Shown one piece after another: positions 6,927 to 14,357 of a stretch of 35,567 bases of DNA. The DNA lies in the NCBI RefSeq assembly GCF_018614205.1, contig NZ_JAGGOS010000122.1:1-35567 (forward strand), written 5' to 3'. Each line of letters opens with the position of its first letter. Position 1 is the stretch's first letter. The position numbers were made by a program, and so were the translations under genes. The notes under the pieces were generated by a model. The model saw only the letters and a list, made by a program, of their open reading frames with translations, had not been told where the DNA came from and did no database searches. Origin of the DNA: Streptomyces sp. ISL-36 (GTDB taxonomy: Bacteria; Actinomycetota; Actinomycetes; Streptomycetales; Streptomycetaceae).

Positions 6927-8561
6927 TCAGTGGGCCGTGTGTCCGGAGCCGGCCGGCTCGACCGGCTCGCGCGTGTGGAGCAGACGTACCGGTTCGCGGG
7001 CGACGACCAGGTCCTCCGGATCCACCGTGCACTCCATCACGCGTGGCAGTCGCAGCGCCATCAGCGCACCGAGGAGCAGCAGGCCGGCGCTGACGAACAG
7101 GGTCAGGTGCAGACCGTCGACGAAGGCGTGCCGGGCCGCGTGGTGGAGCGCCCCGCCCGCCGCGCCGCCCAGCTGGTCGGCCACCTGGTACGCCTCGCCG
7201 AGCGAGTTGGCGGCGGCCCGGCTCGCGGCGTCCGGGACGCCGGGGACGGCGGAGAGCCCGGGGGCGTACGCGGCGTTCATCACGCTGCCGAGCAGGGCGA
7301 TGCCCATGCCCGCGCCGAGCTGGTACGAGGTCTCCCCGATGGCCGCGGCACCGCCCGCGCTCTCCGGCGGGGCCTCGCTGAGCATCGACTCGTACGCGGA
7401 GAAGAGAGTGGTCTGCAGCCCGAAGCCGAGCAGCACGAATCCGAGGGTGAGCAGCAGCGGCCGGTCGTACTGGCCCATGAGCACCAGGAGCAGCACGGCG
7501 GCGGCGGTGAGCACGAAGCCCCAGCCGACCATCCGGCGGGGGCCTATCCGGCGCAGCGTGTACGAGCCGGTGGCGCCCGCCGCCATGGCGGCGAAGGTGA
7601 GCGGCAGCAGCCGGAGCCCGGTCTCCAGCGGGCTGAGGCCGAGGACCAGCTGGAGGTACTGGACGGCGATCAGCTCCAGGCCGACCAGGGCCAGCATGGC
7701 GAGGACGATGCAGCCGACGGAGGTGGTGAAGGCGGGCCGGGAGAACAGCCGCATGTCGATCAGCGGGTGCGCCCGGCGCCGCTGCCGACGTACGAAGAGG
7801 ATCAGCAGCGCCGCCCCGAGCAGCAGCGGAGCTGCGGTCGGCGGTGCCAGCAGGTTCTCACCGGCGCCGAGCCGCTTCACCCCGAGGACCACACCGAGCA
7901 CGCCGGCCGCGGCCATCAGCGCCCCGAGGACGTCCCAGGGCCCGTCGCCGCTGCCCTTGGACTCGGGGAGCAGCCAGCGGCCGAGCGGCAGGATCAGCGC
8001 CATCAGCGGGATGTTGATCAGGAAGACCGAGCCCCACCAGTAGTGCTCGACCAGAAAGCCGCCGAGCACGGGGCCGGTGGCGGCGCCGACCGCGGCGACC
8101 GCGGTCCAGATACCGATGGCGGTGGCCCGTTCACGCCGGTCGGGGAAGACGGCCCGCAGGATCGAGAGGGTGGCGGGCATGATCATCGCCCCGCCCACGC
8201 CGAGCAGGGCGCGGGCCCCGATCAGCACCTCGGGGACGGTGGCGAGGGCGGCGACCGCGGAGGCGACGCCGAACAGGGCGTATCCGAGGAGCAGGACCCT
8301 GCGCCGTCCGATCCGGTCGCCGAGAGTGCCGAAGAGGATCAGCAGCGAGGCGCAGATCAGCGGGTAGGCGTCGACGATCCACAGCAGCGCGGTGGAGCTG
8401 GGGCGCAGATCCTCGGTGAGGGAGGGCACGGCGACATGGAGCACGGTCGCGTCCAGCGCGACCAGCAGGAGGCTGACGCAGAGGACGACGAGGACGACCC
8501 AGCGGTTGGCGCCGCCGGCGGCGGCGCGGAGCCGTGCCCCGGCCGTGATCGTCCGCTGCAT
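6927..8561 (-). CDS. DHA2-type (EmrB/QacA) MFS multidrug exporter
   Basis: A 544-residue, probably 14-helix proton-driven exporter of the major facilitator superfamily. The ATG at 8561 has GGGAGG 7 nt upstream. Landmarks are LDATVLHVAVPSLTEDL in helix 1, GTLGDRIGRRRVLLLG (motif A) between helices 2 and 3, GVGGAMIMPATLSIL, and GPVLGGFLVEHYWW (motif C, antiporter). The C-terminal region has long hydrophilic loops and ends in a cytoplasmic tail rich in acidic residues. The substrate is unknown; related proteins export dyes, quaternary ammonium compounds or the producer's own metabolites. No regulator gene is adjacent, but a palindrome in the upstream region may be an operator. Confidence 0.88.
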   Translation of the reverse strand: MQRTITAGARLRAAAGGANRWVVLVVLCVSLLLVALDATVLHVAVPSLTEDLRPSSTALLWIVDAYPLICASLLILFGTLGDRIGRRRVLLLGYALFGVASAVAALATVPEVLIGARALLGVGGAMIMPATLSILRAVFPDRRERATAIGIWTAVAAVGAATGPVLGGFLVEHYWWGSVFLINIPLMALILPLGRWLLPESKGSGDGPWDVLGALMAAAGVLGVVLGVKRLGAGENLLAPPTAAPLLLGAALLILFVRRQRRRAHPLIDMRLFSRPAFTTSVGCIVLAMLALVGLELIAVQYLQLVLGLSPLETGLRLLPLTFAAMAAGATGSYTLRRIGPRRMVGWGFVLTAAAVLLLVLMGQYDRPLLLTLGFVLLGFGLQTTLFSAYESMLSEAPPESAGGAAAIGETSYQLGAGMGIALLGSVMNAAYAPGLSAVPGVPDAASRAAANSLGEAYQVADQLGGAAGGALHHAARHAFVDGLHLTLFVSAGLLLLGALMALRLPRVMECTVDPEDLVVAREPVRLLHTREPVEPAGSGHTAH

Positions 8562-8718
8562 GTACGTACCTCCCAGTGAAGCCCTCGCGCTCGGCGGGCA
8601 CCGGCCGGGGGTCGCGCCCTCGGGGCGGCCCTGCATCGACGGGCGAGTGAGCCGTCAGCGTACGCGAGTTCAAGGCTCGAGCGCGTGGTGCAGCTCTCAC
8701 CCCGGCGGGAGGCGGAGT

Positions 8719-8732
8719 GTGGCGTACGCCAC
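8719..8732. promoter_or_regulatory. 14-bp palindrome upstream of the MFS exporter
   Basis: GTGGCGTACGCCAC is a perfect palindrome, 158 bp upstream of the exporter start codon. Flanking GGAGTG and CTCC extend the symmetry with a 2-nt offset. This is the form expected of a TetR or MarR operator, but no matching regulator gene lies in the window. Confidence 0.4.
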
Positions 8733-8954
8733 TCCGTGCGCTCCGCGCGTCGCGTGGAATTCCACCCGGACAACCGTTTGAAGCATTTCCCCGGCATGCA
8801 AACAGACTTCCGGAAAGTCACCCGCCGGCAATAGGGCGGAAGGTCATCGGATTCTCCGACAGACGCCATGAATAACACCGGGACTGAGACCTACTCCACA
8901 TCACATCGTCATCACGAAGAGACCGGATCGACCTGGGTCGCTACTCACTCCCTG

Positions 8955-8960
8955 TAACGT
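8955..8960 (+). promoter_or_regulatory. Possible -10 box of a leaderless PAP2 transcript
   Basis: TAACGT ends 7 bp before the GTG at 8968, and there is no ribosome-binding sequence between them. This spacing would start the transcript at or next to the first codon. The -35 side is not clear. Confidence 0.35.
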
Positions 8961-8967
8961 CGATTGG

Positions 8968-10023
8968 GTGCGTACCGACATCTTTGCCCGGCTGGACCGG
9001 GAGCCGGAACCGCCGAAGATAGAGGTCCCGCGGATGACCCGCACGCGTCTCGCCCTCTTCGGCGGGACGCTGGCGTTCTACCTCGCCATCGTCGTGGCCG
9101 TGCTGCTCTCGACCGGGCTGGTGACCCTCGACTGGAAGATCATGCTCTTCCGGCCCTATCAGCAGTGGCCGGAGCTGCACGCCTTCCTCGACTACTACGT
9201 CGTCCTCGGCCAGCGCGGCCCGACGGCCGTGATGGTGGCGGCCTGGCTGGGCTGGCGCTCCTGGCGCCAGCACACCATCCGGCCGCTGCTCACCCTCGGC
9301 GCCGCGCTGCTGCTCCTCAACGCCACCGTCGGCGCGGTCAAGATCGGACTCGGCCGTCTCGGTCCCCACTACGCGACGCAGATCGGCTCCGCCGAGCTCT
9401 TCGCGGGCGGCGATATATTTCCGTCCGGACACACCGCCAACGCGGTCGTGACCTGGGGAATCCTGGCCTATCTGGCGACCACCCCGAGGGCCCGGCGCTA
9501 TCTGTCGGCCCTGTCGGCGGTGGTCGCGCTCGGCGTCGGCCTCACCACCGTCTACCTCGGTACGCACTGGCTGAGCGATGTGCTGCTCGGCTGGGCCGCA
9601 GGGCTGCTGATCCTGCTCGCGCTGCCCTGGTGCGAGCCGCCGATCGCCCGTGCGGAGGCGGCGATCCTCAGCCTGCGCGACCGGCTGCGCGAGCAGCTGC
9701 GGGCCCGCCGCCGGCTGGTGCCCTCGCTGCCCGTCGCGACCGGTGGTCCGCGCCCGGCGCTGTTCCCGCAGCAACCGGTGGCGGCCGAGGAGCCGGTACG
9801 GGAGACCGTCGGCGCCGGCAGCGGCCGGACCGCTTCCGTACGGACCGAGAGCCGGCCGGGTTCGGAGGGCCGGCTGGCCGCGCCGCTCACCGCTCCCCGG
9901 GCGCACTCGACGCACGCCGGGCACACGGGGCACTCTACGCACGCCGTGCGCTCGGAACGGACCCCGGTCACTCCGGCCGGCAGTCGCCGCCCGCCGCACT
10001 CGCGGCCGCTCACGGGCGGCTGA
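8968..10023 (+). CDS. PAP2-superfamily membrane phosphatase-like protein with altered catalytic motifs
   Basis: A 351-residue membrane protein with about six helices between residues 25 and 230. It also has a long Arg/His/Ser/Thr-rich cytoplasmic tail. The PAP2 signature is recognisable: KIGLGRLGP (motif 1), FPSGHTANA (motif 2, general-acid His) and TTVYLGTHWLSD (motif 3, nucleophile His and its Asp partner). However, the motif 1 RP reads GP and the motif 3 Ser-Arg pair reads Thr-Thr, so two phosphate-binding arginines are missing. It may be a lipid phosphate phosphatase of an unusual branch or an inactive relative. The GTG at 8968 has no ribosome site. An internal ATG at 9034 has AGAGG 8 nt upstream and is the alternative start. 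Confidence 0.75.
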   Translation: MRTDIFARLDREPEPPKIEVPRMTRTRLALFGGTLAFYLAIVVAVLLSTGLVTLDWKIMLFRPYQQWPELHAFLDYYVVLGQRGPTAVMVAAWLGWRSWRQHTIRPLLTLGAALLLLNATVGAVKIGLGRLGPHYATQIGSAELFAGGDIFPSGHTANAVVTWGILAYLATTPRARRYLSALSAVVALGVGLTTVYLGTHWLSDVLLGWAAGLLILLALPWCEPPIARAEAAILSLRDRLREQLRARRRLVPSLPVATGGPRPALFPQQPVAAEEPVRETVGAGSGRTASVRTESRPGSEGRLAAPLTAPRAHSTHAGHTGHSTHAVRSERTPVTPAGSRRPPHSRPLTGG

Positions 10024-10044
10024 GCACACCCCGTCACGACCCCA

Positions 10045-10084
10045 CGAGGAAGGGCCCCGGCCGTACAGCCGGGGCCCTTCCTCG
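10045..10084. terminator. Strong bidirectional hairpin terminator
   Basis: A perfect 17-bp inverted repeat (10045-10061 and 10068-10084) with a 6-nt loop CGTACA separates the convergent PAP2 and I78 genes. The arm reads CGAGGAAGGGCCCCGGC. Confidence 0.9.
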
Positions 10085-10112
10085 TCTCTGGTCGCCCCTG
10101 TCCGGACAGCCC

Positions 10113-10331
10113 TTAGCCGAGCCAGCAGCGGGTGACGGTGCCGTCCTTCACCTCGAAGTTGATGCGCCCCTCCAGGTACTCCATCGTGATGATCGAGCCG
10201 GGGGGCAGGGACCGCACCACGCTCCAGCCGCGGTCCCTGGCCAGTTGCTCGGCGCGCCCCGAGGGGAGACCCACATACGACTCCGGAGGGGCGCCTTCGG
10301 GCGGTACGGAAGAGCTCGGCATCGGTGTCAT
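10113..10331 (-). CDS. I78-family serine protease inhibitor
   Basis: A 72-residue protein starting MTPMPSSSVPPEG. The body reads YVGLPSGRAEQLARDRGW, then VRSLPPGSIITMEYLEGRIN and VKDGTVTRCWLG, the layout of peptidase inhibitor family I78 (gl-x-x-x-A-x-x-L, PG-x-x-x-T-x-(D/E)Y, R-x-N, G-x-V). Characterised I78 proteins inhibit subtilisin- or elastase-like serine proteases. No signal peptide is visible, so it should act in the cytoplasm and is unlikely to protect against the streptogrisins encoded 6.5 kb away. An upstream in-frame start at 10409 would add 26 residues unlike the family. Confidence 0.75.
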   Translation of the reverse strand: MTPMPSSSVPPEGAPPESYVGLPSGRAEQLARDRGWSVVRSLPPGSIITMEYLEGRINFEVKDGTVTRCWLG

Positions 10332-10717
10332 GGGGTTCACGTTAGGCGGCCCCGGACGGTGACGGAAGCGGAGAGCGGAGAGATCTCCCAGCAAGCCCAT
10401 GTACCTCACCGGTCACGCTTGTGTCACAGCTTCTCGACATATGTTTGACACCGGGACCGTCACCCGTAAGGGCAGTTTCCGGCCGAATCTCCAGCAATTC
10501 CAGGCGCCTTCCGGCAGTTCCGACAAGGCCCTTCCAAATTCCGTCGCACGTACCGGCCAGGGGAATTGGCGGGCGTGACGCGCCCGCCCGGTATTCACCA
10601 TTCCCCCGCACGACGCACACATACTCGGCCGACCGGCCCAGCCCTCGGTACGCCTGCCCCTCTTCCGGCCCCGAGGCACGCATCATGTCCGGACGATCGG
10701 ACCACCGGAGGGCAGCG
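10332..10717. other. 386-bp divergent region with possible ctaD promoter and leader hairpin
   Basis: No gene is convincing here. On the plus strand TTGACA (10445-10450) is followed, after 16 bp, by TAAGGG (10467-10472), a possible sigma-HrdB-type promoter for ctaD that would give a leader of about 240 nt. Within that leader GGCGGGCG and CGCCCGCC (10568-10588) form a perfect 8-bp hairpin with a 5-nt loop. TGTCACA and TTTGACAC words at 10425-10450 could be regulator half-sites. Confidence 0.45.
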
Positions 10718-12484
10718 ATGGGCACCGAGACCGCGAGCGCGGCCGTCGAATCAGCGCCCCAACGGCATGGGCGGGTCCTGATCGACTGGCTCACCACCAC
10801 CGACCACAAGAAGATCGGCCACCTCTATCTGGCGACCTCGTTCGTCTTCTTCCTGGCCGCCGGGCTGATGGCGATGGTGATGCGGGCCGAGCTCGCCCGC
10901 CCCGGACTCCAGCTGGTCGACAACCAGCAGTTCAACCAGGCGTTCACCCTGCACGGCACGATCATGCTGCTGCTCTTCGCGACGCCGACCTTCGCCGGCT
11001 TCGCCAACGAGCTCGTGCCCCTCCAGATCGGCTCCCCCGACGTCGCCTTCCCGCGGCTGAACATGCTCTCGTACTGGCTGTTCCTCTTCGGCGGCCTGAT
11101 GGTCCTCGGCTCCCTGCTGGTGCCCACCGGCCCGGCCGCCTTCGGCTGGACCGGCTACGCCCCGCTCAACAGCCTGGAGCGCTCCCCCGGCATCGGCCCC
11201 GACCTGTGGATCATGGGCCTGGCGCTCTCCGGCTTCGGCACCATCCTCACCTCGGTGAACTTCCTGGCGACCGTCGTCGGGATGCGGGCGCCGGGCATGA
11301 CCATGTTCCGGATGCCGATCTTCACCTGGAACGTCCTGTTCACCGCGATCCTGGTCCTCATGGCCTTTCCGGTCCTGGCCGCCGCGCTGCTGGTCCTGGA
11401 GGCGGACCGGCGGTTCGGCTCGATGGTCTTCCAGCCCGAGAACGGCGGGGTGCTGCTGTGGCAGCACCTCTTCTGGTTCTTCGGCCATCCCGAGGTCTAC
11501 ATCATCGCCCTGCCGTTCTTCGGCATCGTCAGCGAGATCCTGCCGGTCTTCGCCCGCAAGCCGCTCTTCGGATACACGACGCTCATCGCCGCCACGATGG
11601 CCATCACCGGCCTCTCGGTGGTGGTGTGGGCCCACCACATGTTCGTCACCGGCGCGGTGCTGCTGCCCTTCTTCTCGATGCTGTCGTTCCTCATCGCCGT
11701 GCCGACGGGCGTGAAGTTCTTCAACTGGACCGGCACGATGCTCAAGGGCTCGCTCTCCTTCGAGACCCCGATGCTGTGGGCGGTCGGCTTCCTGGTGTCG
11801 TTCCTCTTCGGCGGGCTGACCGGGGTCGTCCTGGCCTCGCCGCCGATGGACTTCCACGTCACCGACTCGTACTTCGTCGTGGCCCACTTCCACTACACGG
11901 TCTTCGGCACGGTCGTCTTCGCGACCTTCGCCGGCTTCTACTTCTGGTGGCCCAAGTTCACCGGCAGGATGCTCGACGAACGCCTCGGCAAGATCCACTT
12001 CTGGACGCTCTTCGTGGGCTTCCACACCACCTTCCTGGTCCAGCACTGGCTCGGCGCGGAGGGCATGCCCCGCCGGTACGCCGACTACCTGGACGCCGAC
12101 GGCTTCACCGCCCTGAACACCGTCTCGACGATCGGGGCGCTCCTGCTCGGCGCCTCCACGCTGCCGTTCCTCTACAACGTCTGGCGGACCGCGAGGTACG
12201 GAGCGAAGGTCGAGGTCGACGACCCGTGGGGGTTCGGGCGGTCCCTGGAGTGGGCGACGTCCTGCCCGCCGCCCCGCCACAACTTCGTCGCCGTCCCGCG
12301 GATCCGCTCCGAGGCGCCGGCCTTCGACCTGCACCACCCGGAGTTCGCGGCCCTGGAGCAGGCCCGGTTCAATCGCCTCGGCGCACCCGGGTCCGGTCCC
12401 CGGACCGGCCCGGGGGACGCTCGCCCGACGGATCCCCAGGCCGGCCCCCGGGCGGGCGAGGAGCACGGTCCAGAGCGCGGGTGA
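10718..12484 (+). CDS. ctaD: Cytochrome c oxidase subunit I (aa3-type), orphan copy
   Basis: A 588-residue, 12-helix haem-copper oxidase core subunit that reduces oxygen and pumps protons in the cytoplasmic membrane. ATG 10718 was chosen because GGAGG precedes it at 6 nt; an ATG at 10685 is in frame but lacks a site. Landmarks are TTTDHKKIGHLYL at the start, FTLHGTIMLLLF (haem a His), WQHLFWFFGHPEVYIIALP (CuB His, cross-linked Tyr, D-channel Glu neighbourhood), WAHHMFVTG (two CuB His) and FVVAHFHYTVFGTVVF (haem a3 and haem a His). The family is intact throughout. No ctaC, ctaE, ctaF or qcr genes flank it. It is therefore an isolated paralogue of the main terminal oxidase subunit and must borrow partners from elsewhere. 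Confidence 0.93.
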   Translation: MGTETASAAVESAPQRHGRVLIDWLTTTDHKKIGHLYLATSFVFFLAAGLMAMVMRAELARPGLQLVDNQQFNQAFTLHGTIMLLLFATPTFAGFANELVPLQIGSPDVAFPRLNMLSYWLFLFGGLMVLGSLLVPTGPAAFGWTGYAPLNSLERSPGIGPDLWIMGLALSGFGTILTSVNFLATVVGMRAPGMTMFRMPIFTWNVLFTAILVLMAFPVLAAALLVLEADRRFGSMVFQPENGGVLLWQHLFWFFGHPEVYIIALPFFGIVSEILPVFARKPLFGYTTLIAATMAITGLSVVVWAHHMFVTGAVLLPFFSMLSFLIAVPTGVKFFNWTGTMLKGSLSFETPMLWAVGFLVSFLFGGLTGVVLASPPMDFHVTDSYFVVAHFHYTVFGTVVFATFAGFYFWWPKFTGRMLDERLGKIHFWTLFVGFHTTFLVQHWLGAEGMPRRYADYLDADGFTALNTVSTIGALLLGASTLPFLYNVWRTARYGAKVEVDDPWGFGRSLEWATSCPPPRHNFVAVPRIRSEAPAFDLHHPEFAALEQARFNRLGAPGSGPRTGPGDARPTDPQAGPRAGEEHGPERG

Positions 12485-12989
12485 TCCGGTCCCTGATCGC
12501 CCGCATCCGCCCGTCCAGCGGCTCCGGCTCGACCACCTCGAACTCGAAGCCTGTCATCACCACGTGGATGATCAGGTGGTCGAGGCTGCCGGCGCCCGTA
12601 CGCAGCAGGCAGGCCCCGTCCCCGTCCGCCTCCAGGACGCCGTCCATGGGTCCGACGACCTGCGCTGCCTCGGCCAGCGGGACGTGGAGCCGGACCGTCG
12701 CCTCCGCCGCGTAGGCCGAGGTCGAGACGCCCTGGGAGACGAAGGCGGCCAGGTCCTGGGCGGGCGGTTCACGGGGCGGGAACCGGGGACCGTGGGGCGG
12801 CCTGGGATCGATCCGGTCGGCCCGGAACGTTCGCCAGTCGGAGCGGTCCAGGTCCCAGGCGACCAGGTACCAGCGGCGCTCGGTGCAGACCAGACGGTGC
12901 GGCTCGACGGTGCGCCGCGTGGCGGCGCCGCCGTGGTCGCGGTACTCGAAGCGGAGCCGCTCGCTGTCCCGGCAGGCGTTCGCGAGCTC
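12369..12989 (-). pseudogene. 5'-truncated WYL-domain transcriptional regulator
   Basis: Reading the minus strand from 12989 gives ELANACRDSERLRFEYRDHG, then RTVEPHRLVCTERRWYLVAWDLDRSDWRTFRADRI and a C-terminal extension (VRLHVPLAEAAQVVGPMDGV, LIIHVVMTGFEFEVVEPEPL). This is the WYL domain and WCX tail of a DeoR/YafY-type regulator. The helix-turn-helix half, about 150 residues, is missing. Upstream of the fragment the glycosyltransferase gene ends at 13018, and a short GGGGCCGGGGTC repeat lies at the junction. No start codon or ribosome site is evident. The 3' end overlaps ctaD by 116 bp. It is most simply a remnant, though a standalone WYL protein from an internal start cannot be excluded. 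Confidence 0.75.
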
Positions 12990-13017
12990 AGGGTCAGAGC
13001 CGGGGCCGGGGTCGGGG

Positions 13018-14289
13018 TCAGCGGAAGCGGCGCACCAGCACCCCGATCCGGCGCTTCAGTTCGTAGCCGGCGTCGATGGCGGAGCCCACGGCGCGGTGGA
13101 CGGCCTCGGCCGCGCGCCCGTGGCTGCGTCCGCCCGGGCCGCGGGCGACGAGCTCGGCCCAGATCTCCTCGTGACGGGCGGCGATGCGGACCGGGTCGAA
13201 GCGTTCGGACGCCATGAGCGCCGCCCGCGCGGTCTTCGCCCGCAGCTCGTCGTCCTCGATGAGTTCGAGCAGGGCCCGGGCGACCGCGGAGACGTCGTCG
13301 ACCGGGACGAGCCGGCCGTCGACCCCGTCCTCGATGATCTCGCGGGGGCCGTGGCAGTCGGTGGACACGACCGGGAGGCCGCACCGCATGGCCTCGACGA
13401 TGGTCATGCCGAAGGACTCGCGCAGCGAGGTGACGGCGGCGATCGAGCCCTTCACCCACTCCGGCTCCATCGGGTTGGCCCACCCCATGAGGAAGACGTT
13501 CTCCTCCAGGCCGCGTTCCTCGATGCGCCGGACGAGCGCGGGGCGCATGTCGTCGACGGCGTCTCCGGTGCCGTAGATCCGCAGGCGCCAGTCGGGGCGG
13601 ACGGCGACCACCTCGGCGAAGGCGTCGATCAGCACGTCGTACCGCTTGACCCGGGTCAGCCGGCCCGCCGCGACGACGGTCTTCGCCGCCGGGTCGGCGG
13701 GCCCGACGCTCGGCGCGGGCACGCTGTTGGGGACCGCGTCGATCCGTACGCCGGGGATGCCGAGCTCCCGGTAGGCGCGGGCGTCGGACTCGGTGACGGT
13801 CGTGACGGCGTCCAGGAGCGCGTACTGGTGGCGGATCTCGCGGCGCAGCCGGTACCTGTGACCGGCCAGGACGAGATGTTCCTGGCCGACGAGGACCGGG
13901 CCCCGCCGGGCCTGCTTCGCCAGGTGGACGTTGAGCCCGGGGCGGGTGGCGACCACCACGTCGGCCGTGACGGCGGCCAGATGCTCGCCGATCCGGGCGT
14001 CGGTCAGAGCGCTGTACTGCTTCCAGCGGCCGTCGCCGCGCGGGAAGACCCGGGCGGGGCGGACGTGGTCGGGGTGGTCGCCGTCGTAGCCGGGGCTGTT
14101 CTTCCGCAGGTCGACGAGGTGTCGCAGGGTCACACCGGTGGGGGTGCCGAGGATCGGCTCGTCCCGGTGCCGGAAGACGGAGACGATCTCCACCTCGTGA
14201 CGCTCCGCCAGCACCTGGGCCAGCGTGAACGTCGTCCGGATGGTTCCGCCGATGTGGTAGGCGTTGTGGAGCAGAAAGGAGATGCGCAT
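13018..14289 (-). CDS. GT4-family glycosyltransferase
   Basis: A 423-residue retaining glycosyltransferase of the GT-B fold, start ATG 14289 (MRISFLLHNAYHIGGTIRTT). The N-terminal acceptor domain opens with the HIGGT-x-RT Gly-rich loop. The C-terminal donor domain carries VVAAGRLTRVKRYDVLIDAF, VFLMGWANPMEPEW, SLRESFGMTIVEAMRCGLPVV (E-x7-E motif) and GPREIIEDGVDGRLVP. No membrane helices or signal peptide are seen. Related enzymes add sugars to cell-surface polymers, lipids or metabolites; donor and acceptor cannot be read here. It lies 68 bp downstream of the substrate-binding lipoprotein gene on the same strand and may be co-transcribed, though a functional link is not obvious. Confidence 0.85.
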   Translation of the reverse strand: MRISFLLHNAYHIGGTIRTTFTLAQVLAERHEVEIVSVFRHRDEPILGTPTGVTLRHLVDLRKNSPGYDGDHPDHVRPARVFPRGDGRWKQYSALTDARIGEHLAAVTADVVVATRPGLNVHLAKQARRGPVLVGQEHLVLAGHRYRLRREIRHQYALLDAVTTVTESDARAYRELGIPGVRIDAVPNSVPAPSVGPADPAAKTVVAAGRLTRVKRYDVLIDAFAEVVAVRPDWRLRIYGTGDAVDDMRPALVRRIEERGLEENVFLMGWANPMEPEWVKGSIAAVTSLRESFGMTIVEAMRCGLPVVSTDCHGPREIIEDGVDGRLVPVDDVSAVARALLELIEDDELRAKTARAALMASERFDPVRIAARHEEIWAELVARGPGGRSHGRAAEAVHRAVGSAIDAGYELKRRIGVLVRRFR

Positions 14290-14357
14290 CGGGTTGCCGG
14301 TTCCCCCCGGTGATGTGGTCGGTCGGGCCGACTGTACTGCCCGCCGGGCGTCCCCGT

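Larger units (their letters stand above)
8562..8967. other. 406-bp divergent intergenic region
   Basis: No coding region is convincing here. It carries the exporter's promoter side (with a palindrome at 8719-8732) and the promoter of the PAP2 gene at the other end. A relatively A+T-richer stretch from 8760 to 8910 (GAAGCATTTCC, ATGAATAACACC) is the most likely location of promoter elements. Confidence 0.5.

Noticed and set aside
12572..13483. A 303-codon minus-strand frame over the WYL fragment and the glycosyltransferase end
   Set aside because: It is in a different frame from both the WYL motif text and the glycosyltransferase text and has shadow composition.
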